Numbered from the stretch's first letter, positions 1 to 13,627 are shown. The stretch is 64,000 nt of DNA from Eucommia ulmoides (GCA_016647705.1 CM028335.1:17629905-17693904); one strand, 5' to 3'. A program made the numbers and translations. The notes: generated by a model from the sequence alone, not told the origin.

Positions 1-84
1 AAACCATTTAGTAGGTTTTAAAACCAAATCATTCAGTTTGGTTTCTTGCGATTACCCATCAGTTCGATTTTTGTGGCATCCCTA
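1..84. mobile_element. End of a hAT-like element, cut by the window edge
   Basis: The segment ends in GTGGCATCCCTA, which on the other strand reads TAGGGATGCCAC, a typical hAT terminus. Inside it the CAAATCATTCAGTTTGGTTT stretch resembles the subterminal repeats of small plant hAT elements. The other terminus lies outside the window, so a TSD cannot be checked. Confidence 0.4.
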
Positions 85-239
85 CATTTTAAGGATAAAA
101 AACGGTAACTTTTATATTCAACGATTTGTCCAATAACCTTGTCTCTTAATTAAAAGAAATTGATTCAAATCAATGATAAAATGTTTAATTGTAAGTTATA
201 AAGTTATTTGAATGAATATGATAATCAATTCAAGCTCAA

Positions 240-575
240 ATTTGTGTTTTTACTTAGTATATTGAAATAGTCCTGACAATCGGTTGGCCGATATTCTTGA
301 TTGGCTATTTTGTACAACCTAATAGTGTAATTTATCTAGTTCATATAGTGATTGATTGACCGATTGTTTAAAATATTTTTAGCTCAAATCTTTCCGTAGT
401 CGATTGACCGGCTTACTCTATCGGTCGACTGGCTAAGGCCTTTTTGTTTTCCTACTACTGGCCAAATTGGTTGACCAATTTTGGATTTCGGCCAACCAGT
501 TAAGGCAATTTCTTATTCTTTCAATGCTATTGGTTGGATCATTTGACCGGTTAAGGTATTTGATCAACTTATTTT
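240..575. repeat. Cluster of GATTGACCGATTG-type motifs
   Basis: About seven copies of variants of the 10-13 base motif (ATTGACCGATTG, CGATTGACCGG, TTGGTTGACCAATT) lie in 335 bp. The same kind of motif fills part of the LTRs at 14.0-14.4, 23.0-23.3 and 50.4-50.9 kb, so this is probably an LTR remnant of a related retrotransposon. No ends were found. From 576 to about 1100 nothing else is recognisable. Confidence 0.4.
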
Positions 576-1099
576 AGCTTGTTTTCAGTTTTTAGCCTAT
601 TTTTCAAGTATTTTCAATTCATTCATTATCTTTATGTTTTAGACTCAATTGTACATATTCTATAAGCAATTAAACACATATTTATCACAAAATCAATATA
701 TCACATAAGGATGCAAGTGTGATACGCGTTTTGTCATAATAGAGCCAACGTGTATTGAAAAAGTGGAGAAAGAATTTATCTTATCTTTTGATATACATTG
801 TGTTTATTTTTAATTCCTCCCAATCCTCTCGCGTCTTCAAATTTTCTTATAGCTTTAACCTTGATTGTCGGATCTTTCAGAGTCTTCAATCTTATCAATC
901 ATCTGAGCTTTGATCATTTTTTTCTTTGTTCTTTGACTTATCATCTTTATTCATTATTCTTCATCATTCATCAATTCACCTTTTTCATCATTCTTCGTGT
1001 TGTCTCCAATATAGTATTTACATATTCTAACACACTCAACAACTATGTTAAATTTAAAATCTCAAATATTTTGTTATCATCAAAATTCAATTTCAAGGC

Positions 1100-1765
1100 T
1101 TCACACCCTTAGGGTTAACAATATGGTAATGTGAAGTCCACCCGAGCATGAACCTTGGGAATTTAGCCCATTGAATTATTCGCGAGCCCCTTATCGTCGG
1201 TCTTCAAGAATAGGGGGCATTTGATGAGGGGTATTTTGAAAAATAACGAGTACCACCATGTGTAAAGAGAGGTCTATGTGATGTGCACGTGGACTTGAGC
1301 ATATCTCCTTGAAGATCTGTGTGATAGGCACGTGATACCAAGTTTAACCTTAGAACCTAAGGATTATCCTAAGTTCCTTGGACAAAACTAAGAATGACAT
1401 TCATGATCGACCAAGATCACCAGCAACCCAAGTGTAAGACTTCAACATGCCCTGAAAGAGATCCTCCTCACGTTGAATAGATGATGATTCAGGACATCCC
1501 CATGCTCAGGAGCAGTTACCCTGTGGCTTGGGAGCAATTACAAGAATCTCGTGGCAAGTGGAAATATATTGTATAACACAACCTCTTAATCTAGCGAATT
1601 TCATGGGTATTAGCGGGGATGACCAATATTTATGTAAGACTTACCAAGGTACACATAATTTTCCAATTTATACTCTGTTAAATTTTTCTCTAAACACTTC
1701 TTAATCTCACGCCGGAGGTACAATACCGGAAGGTCCACCGCGGTATACTGTTTCGTGAGAACCAA
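1100..1765 (+). mobile_element. Possible LTR remnant of a gypsy element
   Basis: This stretch is less AT-rich than its surroundings. Near 1710-1765 it carries GCCGGAGGTACAATACCGG followed by GGTCCACCGCGGT, a kind of sequence found near the LTR end of Tat-like plant gypsy elements. No partner LTR, primer site or coding sequence is visible, so the call rests on sequence style alone. Confidence 0.25.
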
Positions 1766-2704
1766 AGTTAAAAGAAGATCATTCTGAATCTAAAAATTGT
1801 ATCTGACAGTTTATTTTTCGACATTACAAAAAGCTAAATTTGATATATATGGAAAGGGTAAATGGTAAAATTTTGATCAAATTGAAATGTTGTAGGAGAA
1901 TATAAGGTGAGAAGATTTTGAATGAAAAAAAAATATTTTTAAAAAAAATCGTGAAGTAATCTTTTAAGAATCGCATGTTGTCCCTATGACAAGAACCACA
2001 CGACTCATCGCTATCTCAATTTTATAACAAAAAAACTTTTCTATCTTTATGCGAAACACTCCACAAGATTGTTATTAAGAATAAATAAAAGATATCCTTA
2101 GACAAATATGCAATTGGCCAATAAATTGTTTTCAAACTAAACCACTAACATTTCAATCCACAAAAAACGGTAAGATAGTGAGTGATCAATTGTTTGCAGG
2201 CAAAACTACACTTTCTAACCCTAATTTTTTTTTATTCATTTCTACTTCACTTCAAAATTTTATATATTTCGTATCGTACCACAAAATTTACGAATTATAT
2301 CTAAGAGGACCAATTAATAAGTATAGCTCAAAAATTAGGTAAGCACCTATCATCCGCGCAAGTGTATCCACTTTCTCAGAGATAGACAGTTACCAAATCC
2401 CGGAGTCAATTTTCCCGTTTGAGTATTTGATGCTCTATGAAAAAGTAATCGGTTAAAATTATAAGTACATAATGTTATTTTATGTTGAATTTTGCCCAAA
2501 ACAACAAACAATGTGTTACAACCGAAAAATTGACAATACAAGATGAAATGAGGTATAGGGAAATTTCACATATTTATATGAACCTAAGTAAACAAATAAA
2601 CATGTTATTTTAATATTTTTAAATAATTTAGAATATTGACAATTAAATAAACAAATTTAAAAAATAAAATTGAGAGAAAACATATATGGTGGATCAAGAC
2701 TTGT
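1766..2704. other. AT-rich stretch, nothing recognised
   Basis: Only short chance ORFs and A/T runs are visible. I see no repeat termini, domain-bearing ORF or RNA gene. Confidence 0.5.
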
Positions 2705-3138
2705 GAAAATTGTCTCAAGAAAAAATACGTTCCCTCTGTGTAAAGGGTTAAGTGACGACCCTTTCCTTAAATACGATGATTTAGAGAATCTGTGCAAGTA
2801 GGACATCCGTATATTAAACCGATATCAAACCCAATTGCCCATAAAATCATTATGTCTTAAGAAAAAATCTATCCCCTCTATACACATGGTTGAATGATGA
2901 GTTTCCTTAAATACAACGATTCAGGAAATCAATGGACAAGTAGGACATCCCTATATTGAACTGATTATTAAACTCAATTGCCTATAAATTATTATGTCCA
3001 AAGAAAAAATATGTCCTCTCTATGTACATGATTGAATGATGAGCGTTTTCCTAAATACAACGATTCAAGGAATCATTGTGCAAGTTGGACAATTTTATAT
3101 TGAACTGATTATTAAACCCTAACCCAAAAACTCATTAT
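2705..3138. repeat. Three tandem copies of a ~142-bp unit
   Basis: Copies begin near 2714, 2855 and 2998 with AAGAAAAAAT and run through TTCCTTAAATACAACGATTC, CAAGTAGGACATCC and ATATTGAACTGATTATTAAA. The copies differ by scattered substitutions and small indels. The array has no open frame. Confidence 0.75.
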
Positions 3139-3236
3139 ATAAAAGTATGAAAAATATAATAAAATCATATGTATATCATACTTCCCACTATTATTTTCTC
3201 CACTTGCATATCTTTTCATACAACATCTTCACAGTT

Positions 3237-3270
<34 letters not shown>

Positions 3271-3272
3271 AA
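3237..3272. repeat. (CA)n(TA)n microsatellite
   Basis: A CA run passes directly into a TA run. From 3273 to 3927 the sequence is very AT-rich with an A-run at about 3807-3828 and a TA run at 3838-3851; no gene is visible there. Confidence 0.85.
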
Positions 3273-3927
3273 AGACAAATGCAACTCTTGCACTATAATA
3301 TTATAACTAATAAAAGAATACTAATTGTAGGTATGAAGTATAAAATAGTAACTTTTATCCTAATTAATATGAAATAAAACTCTTATTATTAAAGAATGTT
3401 ATAATTTTTTATAACAAAAATATAATATATTATAATTTAAATAATTAATTATTAATAAATATTTTACTTTAAATAATTTATGAACCAAGATGTACATTCC
3501 TATAGAAAAATTTATGAAGAAACAAATATGAGAAAAAAAAAGTTTATTTTATTGTGTTTTCATATTTTCATAAACAACATAGAATAATTTCTATTTTTTT
3601 TGTTTTTGTTCTGAATTTGTGAATAACAAAATACTAAAAAACACCACTTTCATGGACTGTTTCCAAAAGAGGATAAAGATTCAACGCTTTAAAATAAATC
3701 TATTGTTTCAATTCCGACCTCATAAATTGTGTTTTAGGACTCTAAACATTAAATTGGAAATTTTAAATGTACTATATTCCTGGTCTCAAATCACTACATA
3801 CGCGTAAAAAAAAAAAAAAAAAAAAAGACTAAATAATATATATATATATATAAACCTTAAAAGTTACTCGATTGTTTTGTAATTGAAGTTGTGAATTTTT
3901 TAGGAGAATTTTCTCTCATAATTTTTT

Positions 3928-4037
3928 CATCATTTCATCCCAACCTCAATTCCCATCATTTCATCCCAACCTCAATTCCACTCAAATTAATGTAAACCAT
4001 TAACGAATTTCCCTCAAATTAATGTAAACCATTAATG
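3928..4037. repeat. Two adjacent short tandem duplications
   Basis: ATTTCATCCCAACCTCAATT occurs twice within 3931-3980, and CTCAAATTAATGTAAACCAT occurs twice within 3983-4037. The copies are nearly identical, so the duplications look recent. From 4038 to 4240 nothing else is recognised. Confidence 0.7.
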
Positions 4038-4243
4038 AGAAGATATTTTTAAAAACCATCATGATTTATTAATAAATTAGCGTATAATTTGTGCCTGAAA
4101 ACACGGGTAAAAAAAAGTCTTAATTTTAAAATATTAATTTTTATATTAAGGCAATGAAATAAAAAGATCAACGAAAATATCATTAGAGAATATAAGTTCA
4201 CCACTCAAAACAACAAACACCAAAATTGATAATCAATAAATTA

Positions 4244-4765
4244 GGTGGCGTTTGGTAACCGTTTCTGTTTTCATTCCAGCAGTGGGATGGGAATGGGATG
4301 GGATGGGATGAGAATTTTGTTTTCTTTTTGGGAGTAGAATCGCGTTTGGTAACGATAATTTTTTTTTTTTTTTTTGGTTTTGGGAAGGGAATTGTATTTG
4401 GTAACGATTTTATCTTAAAATCTTTTTTTTTTTTTCTGTTCTGGCCTGACGGAAGTGGCCGGAAAATTTTCGGCCGGCCGGTGACCGGCGACGGTCGCCG
4501 GAGATGGCCTGCGGTGGCGGCGGCGGCGGACGGTGGTCGGCCGGTAGGTGAATAGTGACCATGTGTTTTGGGAATGGAATAGGAATAATGAGAAACAACT
4601 TTTTTTTGTTTCTCATTTCTTAAGAAAAAAGTGGGCACAATTCTCAAATGGGAATGAAATGGAAACGGAAACAAAAATTACCAAACGCTATTCCCAAACA
4701 GAATTCTAAAAAATCTGGGAATGGAATGGGAATTTTTGGAATGGAAATGGTTACCAAACGGGGCC
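4244..4765. mobile_element. 522-bp MITE, PIF/Harbinger-like
   Basis: Termini are inverted repeats: the left end reads GGTGGCGTTTGGTAACCGTT and the right end, on the other strand, reads GGCCCCGTTTGGTAACCATT. TTA flanks both sides (4241-4243 and 4766-4768), the TSD expected for PIF/Harbinger elements. The interior has further GTTTGGTAACGAT subterminal copies, T-runs and a strongly GC-rich core (about 4460-4550). The short ORFs inside come from low-complexity sequence and no transposase is present. Confidence 0.8.
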
Positions 4766-4768
4766 TTA

Positions 4769-5160
4769 GTTATTAACACATGTTTTCAAATGAACAATAC
4801 ACTTTTACTATAATAATTCTAATAATTTAGAAGAAATGATAAAATTCCCATTCCCTCCATTTATACAATATTTCTAATTTATCGATTTACGTTTTGAAAT
4901 GAAACCAACAATAATACCTTAACAATATTGGTTCAAAATTTAATATTTTTTGACATTATTTTATTTGTCTATACAATATTCTCAAATTCGCAAATATTAA
5001 TTTCTTTTTTTTTGAGTATAAACCATCCGGTATTCGATAACCACATTGGGTTTCAACTAATCCAGATCGAGCCGGGTTGGACTACAATATCCCTATTAGT
5101 GTAAAACTTTTTCACCAAATTCCTATAACAGTTAACAACGGTAATGAAATACTAATGATA
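4769..5160. other. Spacer, nothing recognised
   Basis: AT-rich sequence between the MITE and the start of the predicted Helitron. No ORF or repeat terminus stands out. Confidence 0.5.
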
Positions 5161-8100
5161 TCTATATAATAAATCAGGACTGGTATATTCATAGCCGTCA
5201 GATGAGAGATAAAACTCTAGACATTTTTACCTCGTCGGATCTGTTTTATGTTATACAATCCAGACATATTATGGTTTCAGCCGCCACACTATGATACCCC
5301 CGTTCTCTCTCAATTCTCCTCACCATCCAACACCCTAAACCTAATTCTCTGTCTTTCCCAAAATCAGTAATACTTCCATCGCCAGAAGTTAGCCATGCCA
5401 TCGTCGCATCGTCCGCCGTCCAGTTTTCAACCCTAAGTTGTTGTATTACTTTCTCCCTCCATCACCATGAATGTAGCAACACCATCACTGAATCGTCCGT
5501 CGTCCAACCCTACGTCGCTGTCGTGTACGACTGGAGCACCACCGAAGCCTCGCCAGAGCGCCGCTGTCGCCATAGCCTCACCATCGCCGAACATCGCCAT
5601 TGCCTATTGCCGGCCACAACTGCTCAGGTAACTCTGTCAAAAAACATCACACTTGATTGAACCGCTACCATGCTTGATTGAACCGTCAGCTCACCACCAC
5701 GCCCTATTCTCTTCTTTCTTCTCCGAAACCCTAACCCCTTTCTTCTTGAAATTGATTTCTGTTCCTCGGAGCTTTAGTTAGTATCTGATTTGAAATTGAT
5801 TTTTGTTTCTGATTTCGATTTCACTATATCTATTTTTTATAGATATTTATTTTCATGTCCAAATCCAAAAAATTAGTGTTATATTGGTGTATATTTATGT
5901 ATAATCTCATTTTTAGGTTTGTTAGAGGGCAATTTGGATGGATTTGTGTTTAGCTGTGCCTTTTTTCCATAACTCAAAATTAGGCCATTACCCTTCACCT
6001 CAAGAATTTGTTATAAATTTTTCAGATCTCAAAACTGGAATGGACAGATCTGTATTCGAAATTGACAGCACCATCGTTTTTCGCCTCAAGTTTTGTAAGA
6101 ATTTTTCATATGTTTCATTTGTATTTGTTCATATTATGTAGTTAACATTAGATTTGTATAGATTTGCATTTTCTTAACAGCTGGCATATACAAATTACAT
6201 ATGCTAAGGAGATCTGATAGCATGTTCTTATTTCATATTATGTAAAAAGAAAATTAATTGCTATCAAACCAATATTTGAACCAAAAATTGATATGTTTGT
6301 ATATTGATTACATATCCTGAATATACATTCATATTGCTACTGCATTCAGGAACCAAAAACTCACCCATGTGTTCTTTTCTCTACTGTTCATTGCCGTTCC
6401 TTCAGATAAGCCCTATTTTTCTCTCATTGTTTTTTTTTTTTTTTTTTTCTTGTTGATTTAATTTTTGGGTTTTAATTTGTAATATGGTTTGTTTGTTCAA
6501 TTATGCGTTTATTTTTTCTCTTTTTCATGTTCTGGAATGAATGTTTGATGAGTGCTCTTTGTTGGTTTGATCTGATTTATATACGGTTCTTCAATCGATT
6601 TTTGTTCTTAGCTGAATTTGGATTTTAATTCACTATTTATTGATAAATTGTTGGTTTGCAGATTGTCTTCTTATATATTGTAAAATTTGGGAATTTCTTC
6701 TTTATATTCTTAGTTTTTGTAGTCATTTCTATTTGGTGCTGGCTTGCGGCCTACACTTGCACAGGCTACTGCTGTAAGTTGGGTAAAAATCGATTTTCGT
6801 TCAACAACAATTAGATATCAATTCCTGCAACTCTATTGTGTAATATATATAAATTGTAATGCAGATTCTAAAATAATATATTCAAATTTTGAAACAATAT
6901 ATTGGCTGTGTTGATTGAGTGTAGATTTTAAAGGAGATGATGCACCATGTTTAGATGCAACGTGTAGGGAAGCTTATATGTAGCGATTTAGGTGCAAGAA
7001 TGGATTCGGAGACAAAGCGTTGGAGAATTTTTGGTTTGTTTTATGCATAAATTGAAATTGATTGTTTTCAATTGATGGTTTCCATGGTTGAATGCTTAGA
7101 AATGATATTTTAACTTACAGCAGATGTTCTCTATGACTTGGGTTTTGGTTTAGAAGTTCTCTCTCCGTTATGTCCATATCTATTTCTTGAAATAACTGGG
7201 CTTGGAAATTTCATAATGTAAGGCATTGTTTGGTAACACCTTTTGTAATAAAATATAGATAAATAGTGTATATTTGCCTAAATTTTTGGAAAAGGCATTA
7301 GTATAGTAGGGATTAAATAGGCATTAGTATAGCAGATTGTTTTCATTATGTTTTTTGCTTGATTTTTTATAGGTGATTGTTTGATGGTTGTATTTTTTTT
7401 TGTTGTAAAGTGCATTACTATTATTTTATTTTATGATTTTTTGATATCTTGTATTTTCTTTGAGCAATACTTATAACTGTTATTTTGAATGAGTTTTTTT
7501 TTCTTCATAAAAGAAAATAGTATATAAATAGATTTTTATTCTAAACATAAATATGAACCTGAATATACATATCCACCCAAAAAGACCTAGTTGGTCGATG
7601 CAGTAGTGGTAAGCATAAGATTAGCATTATCATTATCAATATATATTAATGTAAGGTTATATTCATAATGAAGCTATTAGCTGTGCAAGATGAGATGTGA
7701 AAAGTAAGATAATAGGAGATTTATCATAGTTTTATTTCCCTTAGTCTGAAAAATCTCTTATAAAAGGTCTCAACCTTTTCACAAATCTTTGTGATGGCTG
7801 TATGTCATGTTATTTGTAAGTTTTGTAGATTTATGTGAAAACCTGAATTTTAGGTATGTTAAAAATTTACATCATATAATTTATTTTTATTTGATTTTTG
7901 TTATAATAGAGGTTAATGTTTTGTGACTTATTTTTTTTCTCGCGAACCACGGGAGTTTCTAGCACCTCAAGGATCAAATCTCATTTCCTTAAGGGTACAA
8001 GTAGAGTACAAGGAATTTGTGGATTATGTGGATTTGAGGATTATATCGATGAATGTGTGACCACAAAAGGAAAATATAAGTAATTTATTTAGATTTTGCT

Positions 8101-8711
8101 TCTTATTTCTATACTTTTTTTTTTTTTTATATATTTTTTAAGGTGTATAATATTTTCTTTTCTTTTTGTACTTGCTTAATTTGTGTATTCTTACTTATTT
8201 TAAATAAAAATCAGTTAATTCATTTTAGAAATTTATGTTCTATTCTTGAATATGTTTTTTTTTTTTTTTTTGATTTTAAATTTTTGTATAAAAATGTTCT
8301 AAAATCTAGATTATTCATGTCTAATTTAATTTCTTTTTTATAATTTTATAATTTAGATTTTTTCAGGTTTTAGTTTTAGACAATGAACAATATCATTATT
8401 TTGATGAACACAAATGATTATCCAAAACTTTCTTCTCTTGAAGTCTAGGAAAAAAATAATATAGAACTTTCTATGAAGTTCCATTATGCCATTTTGTTCT
8501 TTTATATACGATTTTTTTTTTTATTCGTTTTAACGTTTTTTCATCATTATTGTTCTATATATTTGGATTTGTTTTAGTGGTTCTTACTTTTAAGTTACTT
8601 TTTAAATTCAGTTGTGAAATTCATATATATATTTGTAATAATATTAATGCACATTTCTAAATGAATCATTGACTTTTGCACCCGTGCCTTCAGGTACGGG
8701 TTATACACTAA
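5161..8711 (+). mobile_element. Non-autonomous Helitron
   Basis: The 5' end starts TCTATATAATAAATC after an A. The 3' end has a hairpin at 8681-8700 (CCCGTGCC, loop TTCA, GGTACGGG) followed by TTATACACTAA and then a T. A 5' TC, a hairpin about 11 bases before CTRR, and insertion between A and T are the Helitron signature. No Rep/helicase coding sequence is visible, so it is non-autonomous. The 5270-5650 part is C-rich and looks like leftover gene sequence (for example CATCGTCGCATCGTCCGCCG), but holds no long frame. The rest is AT-rich. Confidence 0.65.
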
Positions 8712-8715
8712 TATA

Positions 8716-8716
8716 T

Positions 8717-8764
<48 letters not shown>
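8716..8764. repeat. (CA)n(TA)n microsatellite
   Basis: A CA run is followed by about 18 TA repeats just after the Helitron 3' end. From 8765 to 9229 no further feature is visible. Confidence 0.85.
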
Positions 8765-8767
<3 letters not shown>

Positions 8768-9229
8768 AACCAATCAATAAAATGAAATACAAATTGAACT
8801 ATTGTACCAATACTTCAATTGAGATCTTCATAACATAACTTCTGAATAAACAATGTTTGTTGTAGATAAAGACTTGTCTTTAGAGATAAATACACTTAAT
8901 CGATCAAATGATGTGACTCTTAATAAAATAACATATAATTGGTACTGACTAAAAACTGATGTAGTCAAATCAACTCCAACAGATTTCACAGATTGTCCAT
9001 ACAATTTATTTATTGTCATGACATATGTCAAAAGAATTGAGAATTGTTGCCAGAGAGCACCCGATTGACCATGAATGAGATGGTCATCGATGTAAGTTAC
9101 TTCTGGTAAGAGAGTTGTGTGTTATACAGAGTGATAGAGAATTATTATAACTGGTGCATAATTTTTATTTGTACTTTAACCGATTCTTATAGAAGGTTAG
9201 AGAGATGGGCAAAATTTAATTATTATCTC

Positions 9230-9950
9230 CCTAATTTCCTTATATTATTTCGTGAGAATTATTTCTAATTAGGGAGAATTGGAAATTATATTGGGGGGGG
9301 GGGGGCTATTTATATTATTGTTGTTTATTAATTAGTGGGAATTGCTTCTAATTATGGAAAAATCATTTCTAATTAGGAGAAATTAAAAATTTATATAGTT
9401 ATTTCTATAATTTCAATATGTTAATTAGGGAGAATTATTTCTAATTAGTTGGAGATTAGTTTCTACACTAATTTTTATAATTTTTGTATATGAATAAGGG
9501 TGAATTATTTCTAATTATGGAGAATTAAAAATTTCAATAATTGTTGTATATTAATAATTGAAAATAATTTCTAATTATGGAAAATTATTTCTTACTGGGG
9601 GAGTTAGAAATTTTTATAATTTTTTGTATATTAATTAGAAGAAACTATTTCTATAATTTTCATATGCTAATTAGGGAGAATTATTTCTAATTAGGGGGAG
9701 TTAAAAAAATTTATAATAGTTTTTTTTTTTTTTTTATAACTTATGAGTATTAATTAGTGAGAATTATTTCTAACTATGGGAAAATTATTTCTAGTTAGGA
9801 GATTTGGAAATTTTTATAATTTTTTGTATATTAATTAGTGAAAATTATTTCTAATTATGGAGAATCATTTATAAGTAGGGAGAATTAGAAATTTTTATAA
9901 TTATTTTTATAATTTTTGTATTAATTAGTAGAATTATTTCTAAAGCAAAA
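9230..9950. repeat. Degenerate minisatellite of about 80-105 bp units
   Basis: GAATTATTTCTAATTA and its variants recur about eight to ten times, alternating with AAATTTTTATAATTTTTTGT and TATTAATTAG. Spacing varies, so copies have gained and lost sub-blocks. A run of twelve or so G near 9294-9306 interrupts the array. Confidence 0.7.
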
Positions 9951-11219
9951 ACACGATATCAATTTAGTTATTAGTTTATTTTTAAAAAAATACCTTGAAA
10001 GAAAACAAACGAAAAACAGAAAAATTGATCAAAATGGGTCGTTAAGACCAAATGGCCCATAATAATGAAGTGGAGTGGAGGAGAATCATTCAATTGGAAA
10101 TGTCGAAGTCCAATTATCAGCCAACTGGGAGATAGCCGCAATTGTGATTGGATCATATGCATACTATCTTCTTCTTTGATATGAATGAAAATTAGATTTT
10201 GTTTTCTTCCCTTTGAGTCCTCCAATAGAAATTAGTGAAATTGCTAATGGGTCCCTCATTCTTGTGCTAATGTAATTTGCCTTTTTGGACATAATTTATG
10301 TGAATGATTGGATAATTTATGTGTATGATTGGACAGTACATCAAGTTCTCCCTATACAAAAAGGAGCCCCATGGACCATGGTCATAACATACCAATAATT
10401 ATTTTTTTTAAAAGAATTTAGGGTCTTTTTTTTGGCTACAAAGTTTAGAATAAAATAAATGAAATAACTTTTTATTCTATTTCAATTTTTTCTTTTTAAA
10501 ATAATTTTTACAATTTTTTTTTAAGTTCTTATTATATAATTCTCTATTTGTTGTTTTTTTTAACCCCTATTTATCGAGGAACTTTTACCTTACCAATTTA
10601 TTTCTTTTTTATATTGTACTCTTTATAAGTGCTTTATCCAGAAAAGACAAAATTAAAATTGTATTAATTTTATTGATTAATAAAATAATTAATTAATTAT
10701 ATAATTCACTATCCAACTTTTATTATGAACCTAATGGATACCGTATAGTAAAATATAAAAGTTACAAAAGTTCAAAAAGAGACATGTAGTAATGCTGAAA
10801 TTTCGAAAGTTCAGAGGTATTAAAGTGCGAATACGAAAAGAAGTCTAGGGTTTTGAACCCTAGACATATAATATAAAAGGGGAAGGCCAATGATGGACAC
10901 CCCTATGCCATCTTAGGCAAGTGTAGCCTTTAATATTTTCTTTTTGTATCTGTATTACTAATTTGAATCTTACTTCATGAACACTATATGGTCAAGATAG
11001 CATTTAATCTATAATAGAATACACAATATGGACTTTTCTTGTAAACTATCTAGAAATCAACCAGTTTACTCACTTTCTTCCTCTATCTATTAATTGGCCA
11101 ACTATTTATTTTAGCTAGATAGAGTCGCATCACGCGTATGTTCATCTCAAGCGTCCCTGAAATCCATTAATTAATGGTACCTTTTATTGCATATGTTGCT
11201 ACTGAAGGGATTAGATAAC
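9951..11219. other. AT-rich stretch, nothing recognised
   Basis: Contains short chance ORFs only. No terminal repeats, domain or RNA gene could be supported. Confidence 0.45.
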
Positions 11220-13627
11220 CAAAGAAAATAGATTTACCCAACAAAATATAAGAAATTTAAATCAAAATTAATATCCAATTCCTTAAAGCCGAATCGAACT
11301 ATAGTAACATTAAAACAGTAAAGTAAAAAAATATTAAATCTTATTTCATACTTTCATTACTTATTTCGTTGCTTCAGCCTCAAAGCTAGTAGTTATCGAG
11401 GCGTGATCTGAGAAAACTTTTTCGGGAGCGTTTGAACACGAATATTATCAGCACAAGAGATCGATCATATCAAAAGTGACACAAATTTCTCACCTCTATC
11501 AATATTCACTTAGAGAATTTACGATAAAAAAGTGTTCTTAGAATTTCTAAGATTAAATCTAATTCTAAAACTCTAAGATAGCTTGTAGACACGCCATTTT
11601 GACGGTCTCCAAAAATAATTTCAATTTTACTTTTACGATTTATTTCGATTTTTATTATTTTTTTTTCTATTTTATTTGAGAAAAAAAGAGAAATGGAAAA
11701 AAATTTAAAAAAAAAAGGAAAAAGAAAAGAAAAGAAAAGAAAAAAAACTATAGGAAAAAAAGAAAATAGAAAAGAAAAAAAAAGTTTCATTTTCCTTACC
11801 AAAATGGGACTAGGTTTCAGTTTTCTCTTTGCTTTCTTTTCCCTTTTTTTTTGGGTTTTGTTTCCTCTTCTTCACTGAATTTGGACTAGGGTTTCCTCAG
11901 GTTTAAAAACATTAAAATAATAATAATAATAAATTATTTTATAAGAATTAATTCTCACAAGCATTAGGGCAAATTTAACGATTCAATACATTGAAAGAGA
12001 GATTTCCATACCGACAATTTGATTCCCTAAATAAAGTAGAATTTAGAAACGGCCGGTTTAGAAAATTACTTCTCTCAGTAAGTTGTCTCATTGAATCGCA
12101 CTTAAGTCTTGGAGGAATTAATTTCGACAAAACTCGTTTCTGTGACGCTTCCTTGATTCTTATCTCCATAGGATTTAAGAAAATGTCAAATCGAGATTTC
12201 TTTAAATTAGTTGGGAAAATAAAGAAAATAGACATTCTATGACATCGAATTTATAAAAACACTTAGATAGTTTGCCTACTTCAATTAAATAAGTTCATCA
12301 GAAACATATATAAAACACCCCCGGGAATATCCTTGTCAAATCCATTAATATTTGATAGAAGGTAATACCAAGAGAACATTTCCAAAAATATCAAAATTTG
12401 TCTCATCTTAAAATGAAAAATACCAAAAAGATTTCATAAGAAGAAAAAGATTTTCAAAATAAAATAAAATATTCAGACTTAAACTAATTGAACTTAATTA
12501 GACATAAGGTACAATTTTCAGACATGGTGAATCACATCTTCCCCGAGTTTAACCGACCCCCGAACTTTTTAAATGAATCTTTGGTTTGACCGTGTTTTTT
12601 GAGTTATTTTTTCTTAGGCCTTTTAATTTTTTTAAATCCAGTGACCTACCACACCAATTAAACCTAATGTTAGATGGTGATTCCTTATTTTAAATGGACT
12701 AAGTATATTTTTTGAGAAAATTGATGCTTTTAAAAAATTCCTTATCTTTACAATTTACCATTTCATATTCATTAAACCTTTTCAAAAAATCGGGGTGTAT
12801 CATAGCTCTTATTTGAATATAGGGGATAGTAAGATTTAAATCAGTAGGTGAAAATTAGAAAACGAAGTCTCATAGACAAAATAAGATAATTGTTTATGAG
12901 AAACAGGGTGGCAAAACATTTGTAAGGATTTGCCGAATCTATCTTAGGGTGAGCGGCCATCATGGTCTTCCACCTTGTAAAGACTGTTTAGGCTTAAAAA
13001 AAACTGGACCCTCCTCTTTTTTTGTATTTGTACTTTGACCCCAAACTTCTTAAGTTCAACATTACTACCCGTTCTTTTTTGAGAGACTCTTCTACCTTTA
13101 ATTATCTATTGTCTGTGACCTATTAGGTTCATACCAAAAGGTTTATAGTGAAATTATTTAATTCATTTAATAATCAATAGAACTTAGAACTATTCCAATT
13201 TTTCTTTTCTAAAAGAAATCAATTTTTTTCCTAAAAAGCATTTCCTCCGACTATGAGTCGTGTCCATTCACATATCACAACCATGTCTAGTTGGCATGAA
13301 TTTAACCAACAGAACCTCCCTAGGTATGATTAGAATATTATATGATCTCTCAATCTGTGTACCCAAAAAGACGAACAAGGTATGGTTAAGTAAAAAAAAC
13401 CTTAGTCCAATCATATGTATTTTGATAGAAAATATAATTCCTTATGACACTCATTGGAATCTGATTTCAATCATCACATTGCTCTGACTAGAGGCTTGAG
13501 TAAATTATATTAAATTGAATCACATAAGACATGTCTTTTTTGAAAGATCGGCTATTAAAAATTACCAGATCTACATAGCATAATATAAAAAAATAAAATA
13601 AAAAAATATTAAAACTAATTTAATATG
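11220..13627. repeat. Old dispersed repeat, left copy
   Basis: The part at 11398-11570 (GGCGTGATCTGAGAAA, then AAGTGACACAAAT, then GAATTTCTAAGAT) matches 25022-25190 at roughly 70%. The part at 12795-12980 resembles 25225-25385. It looks like an old LTR-type repeat. The K/E-rich and F-rich ORFs at 11506-11880 are low-complexity A/T runs. No coding domain is visible. Confidence 0.4.

Noticed and set aside
4198..4674. ORFs within the first MITE
   Set aside because: Lys/Phe runs and Pro/Ala runs come from T-rich and GC-rich low-complexity sequence; no transposase motif.
11506..11880. Phe-rich and Lys-rich ORFs
   Set aside because: Translation of an A/G-rich run; not a protein.
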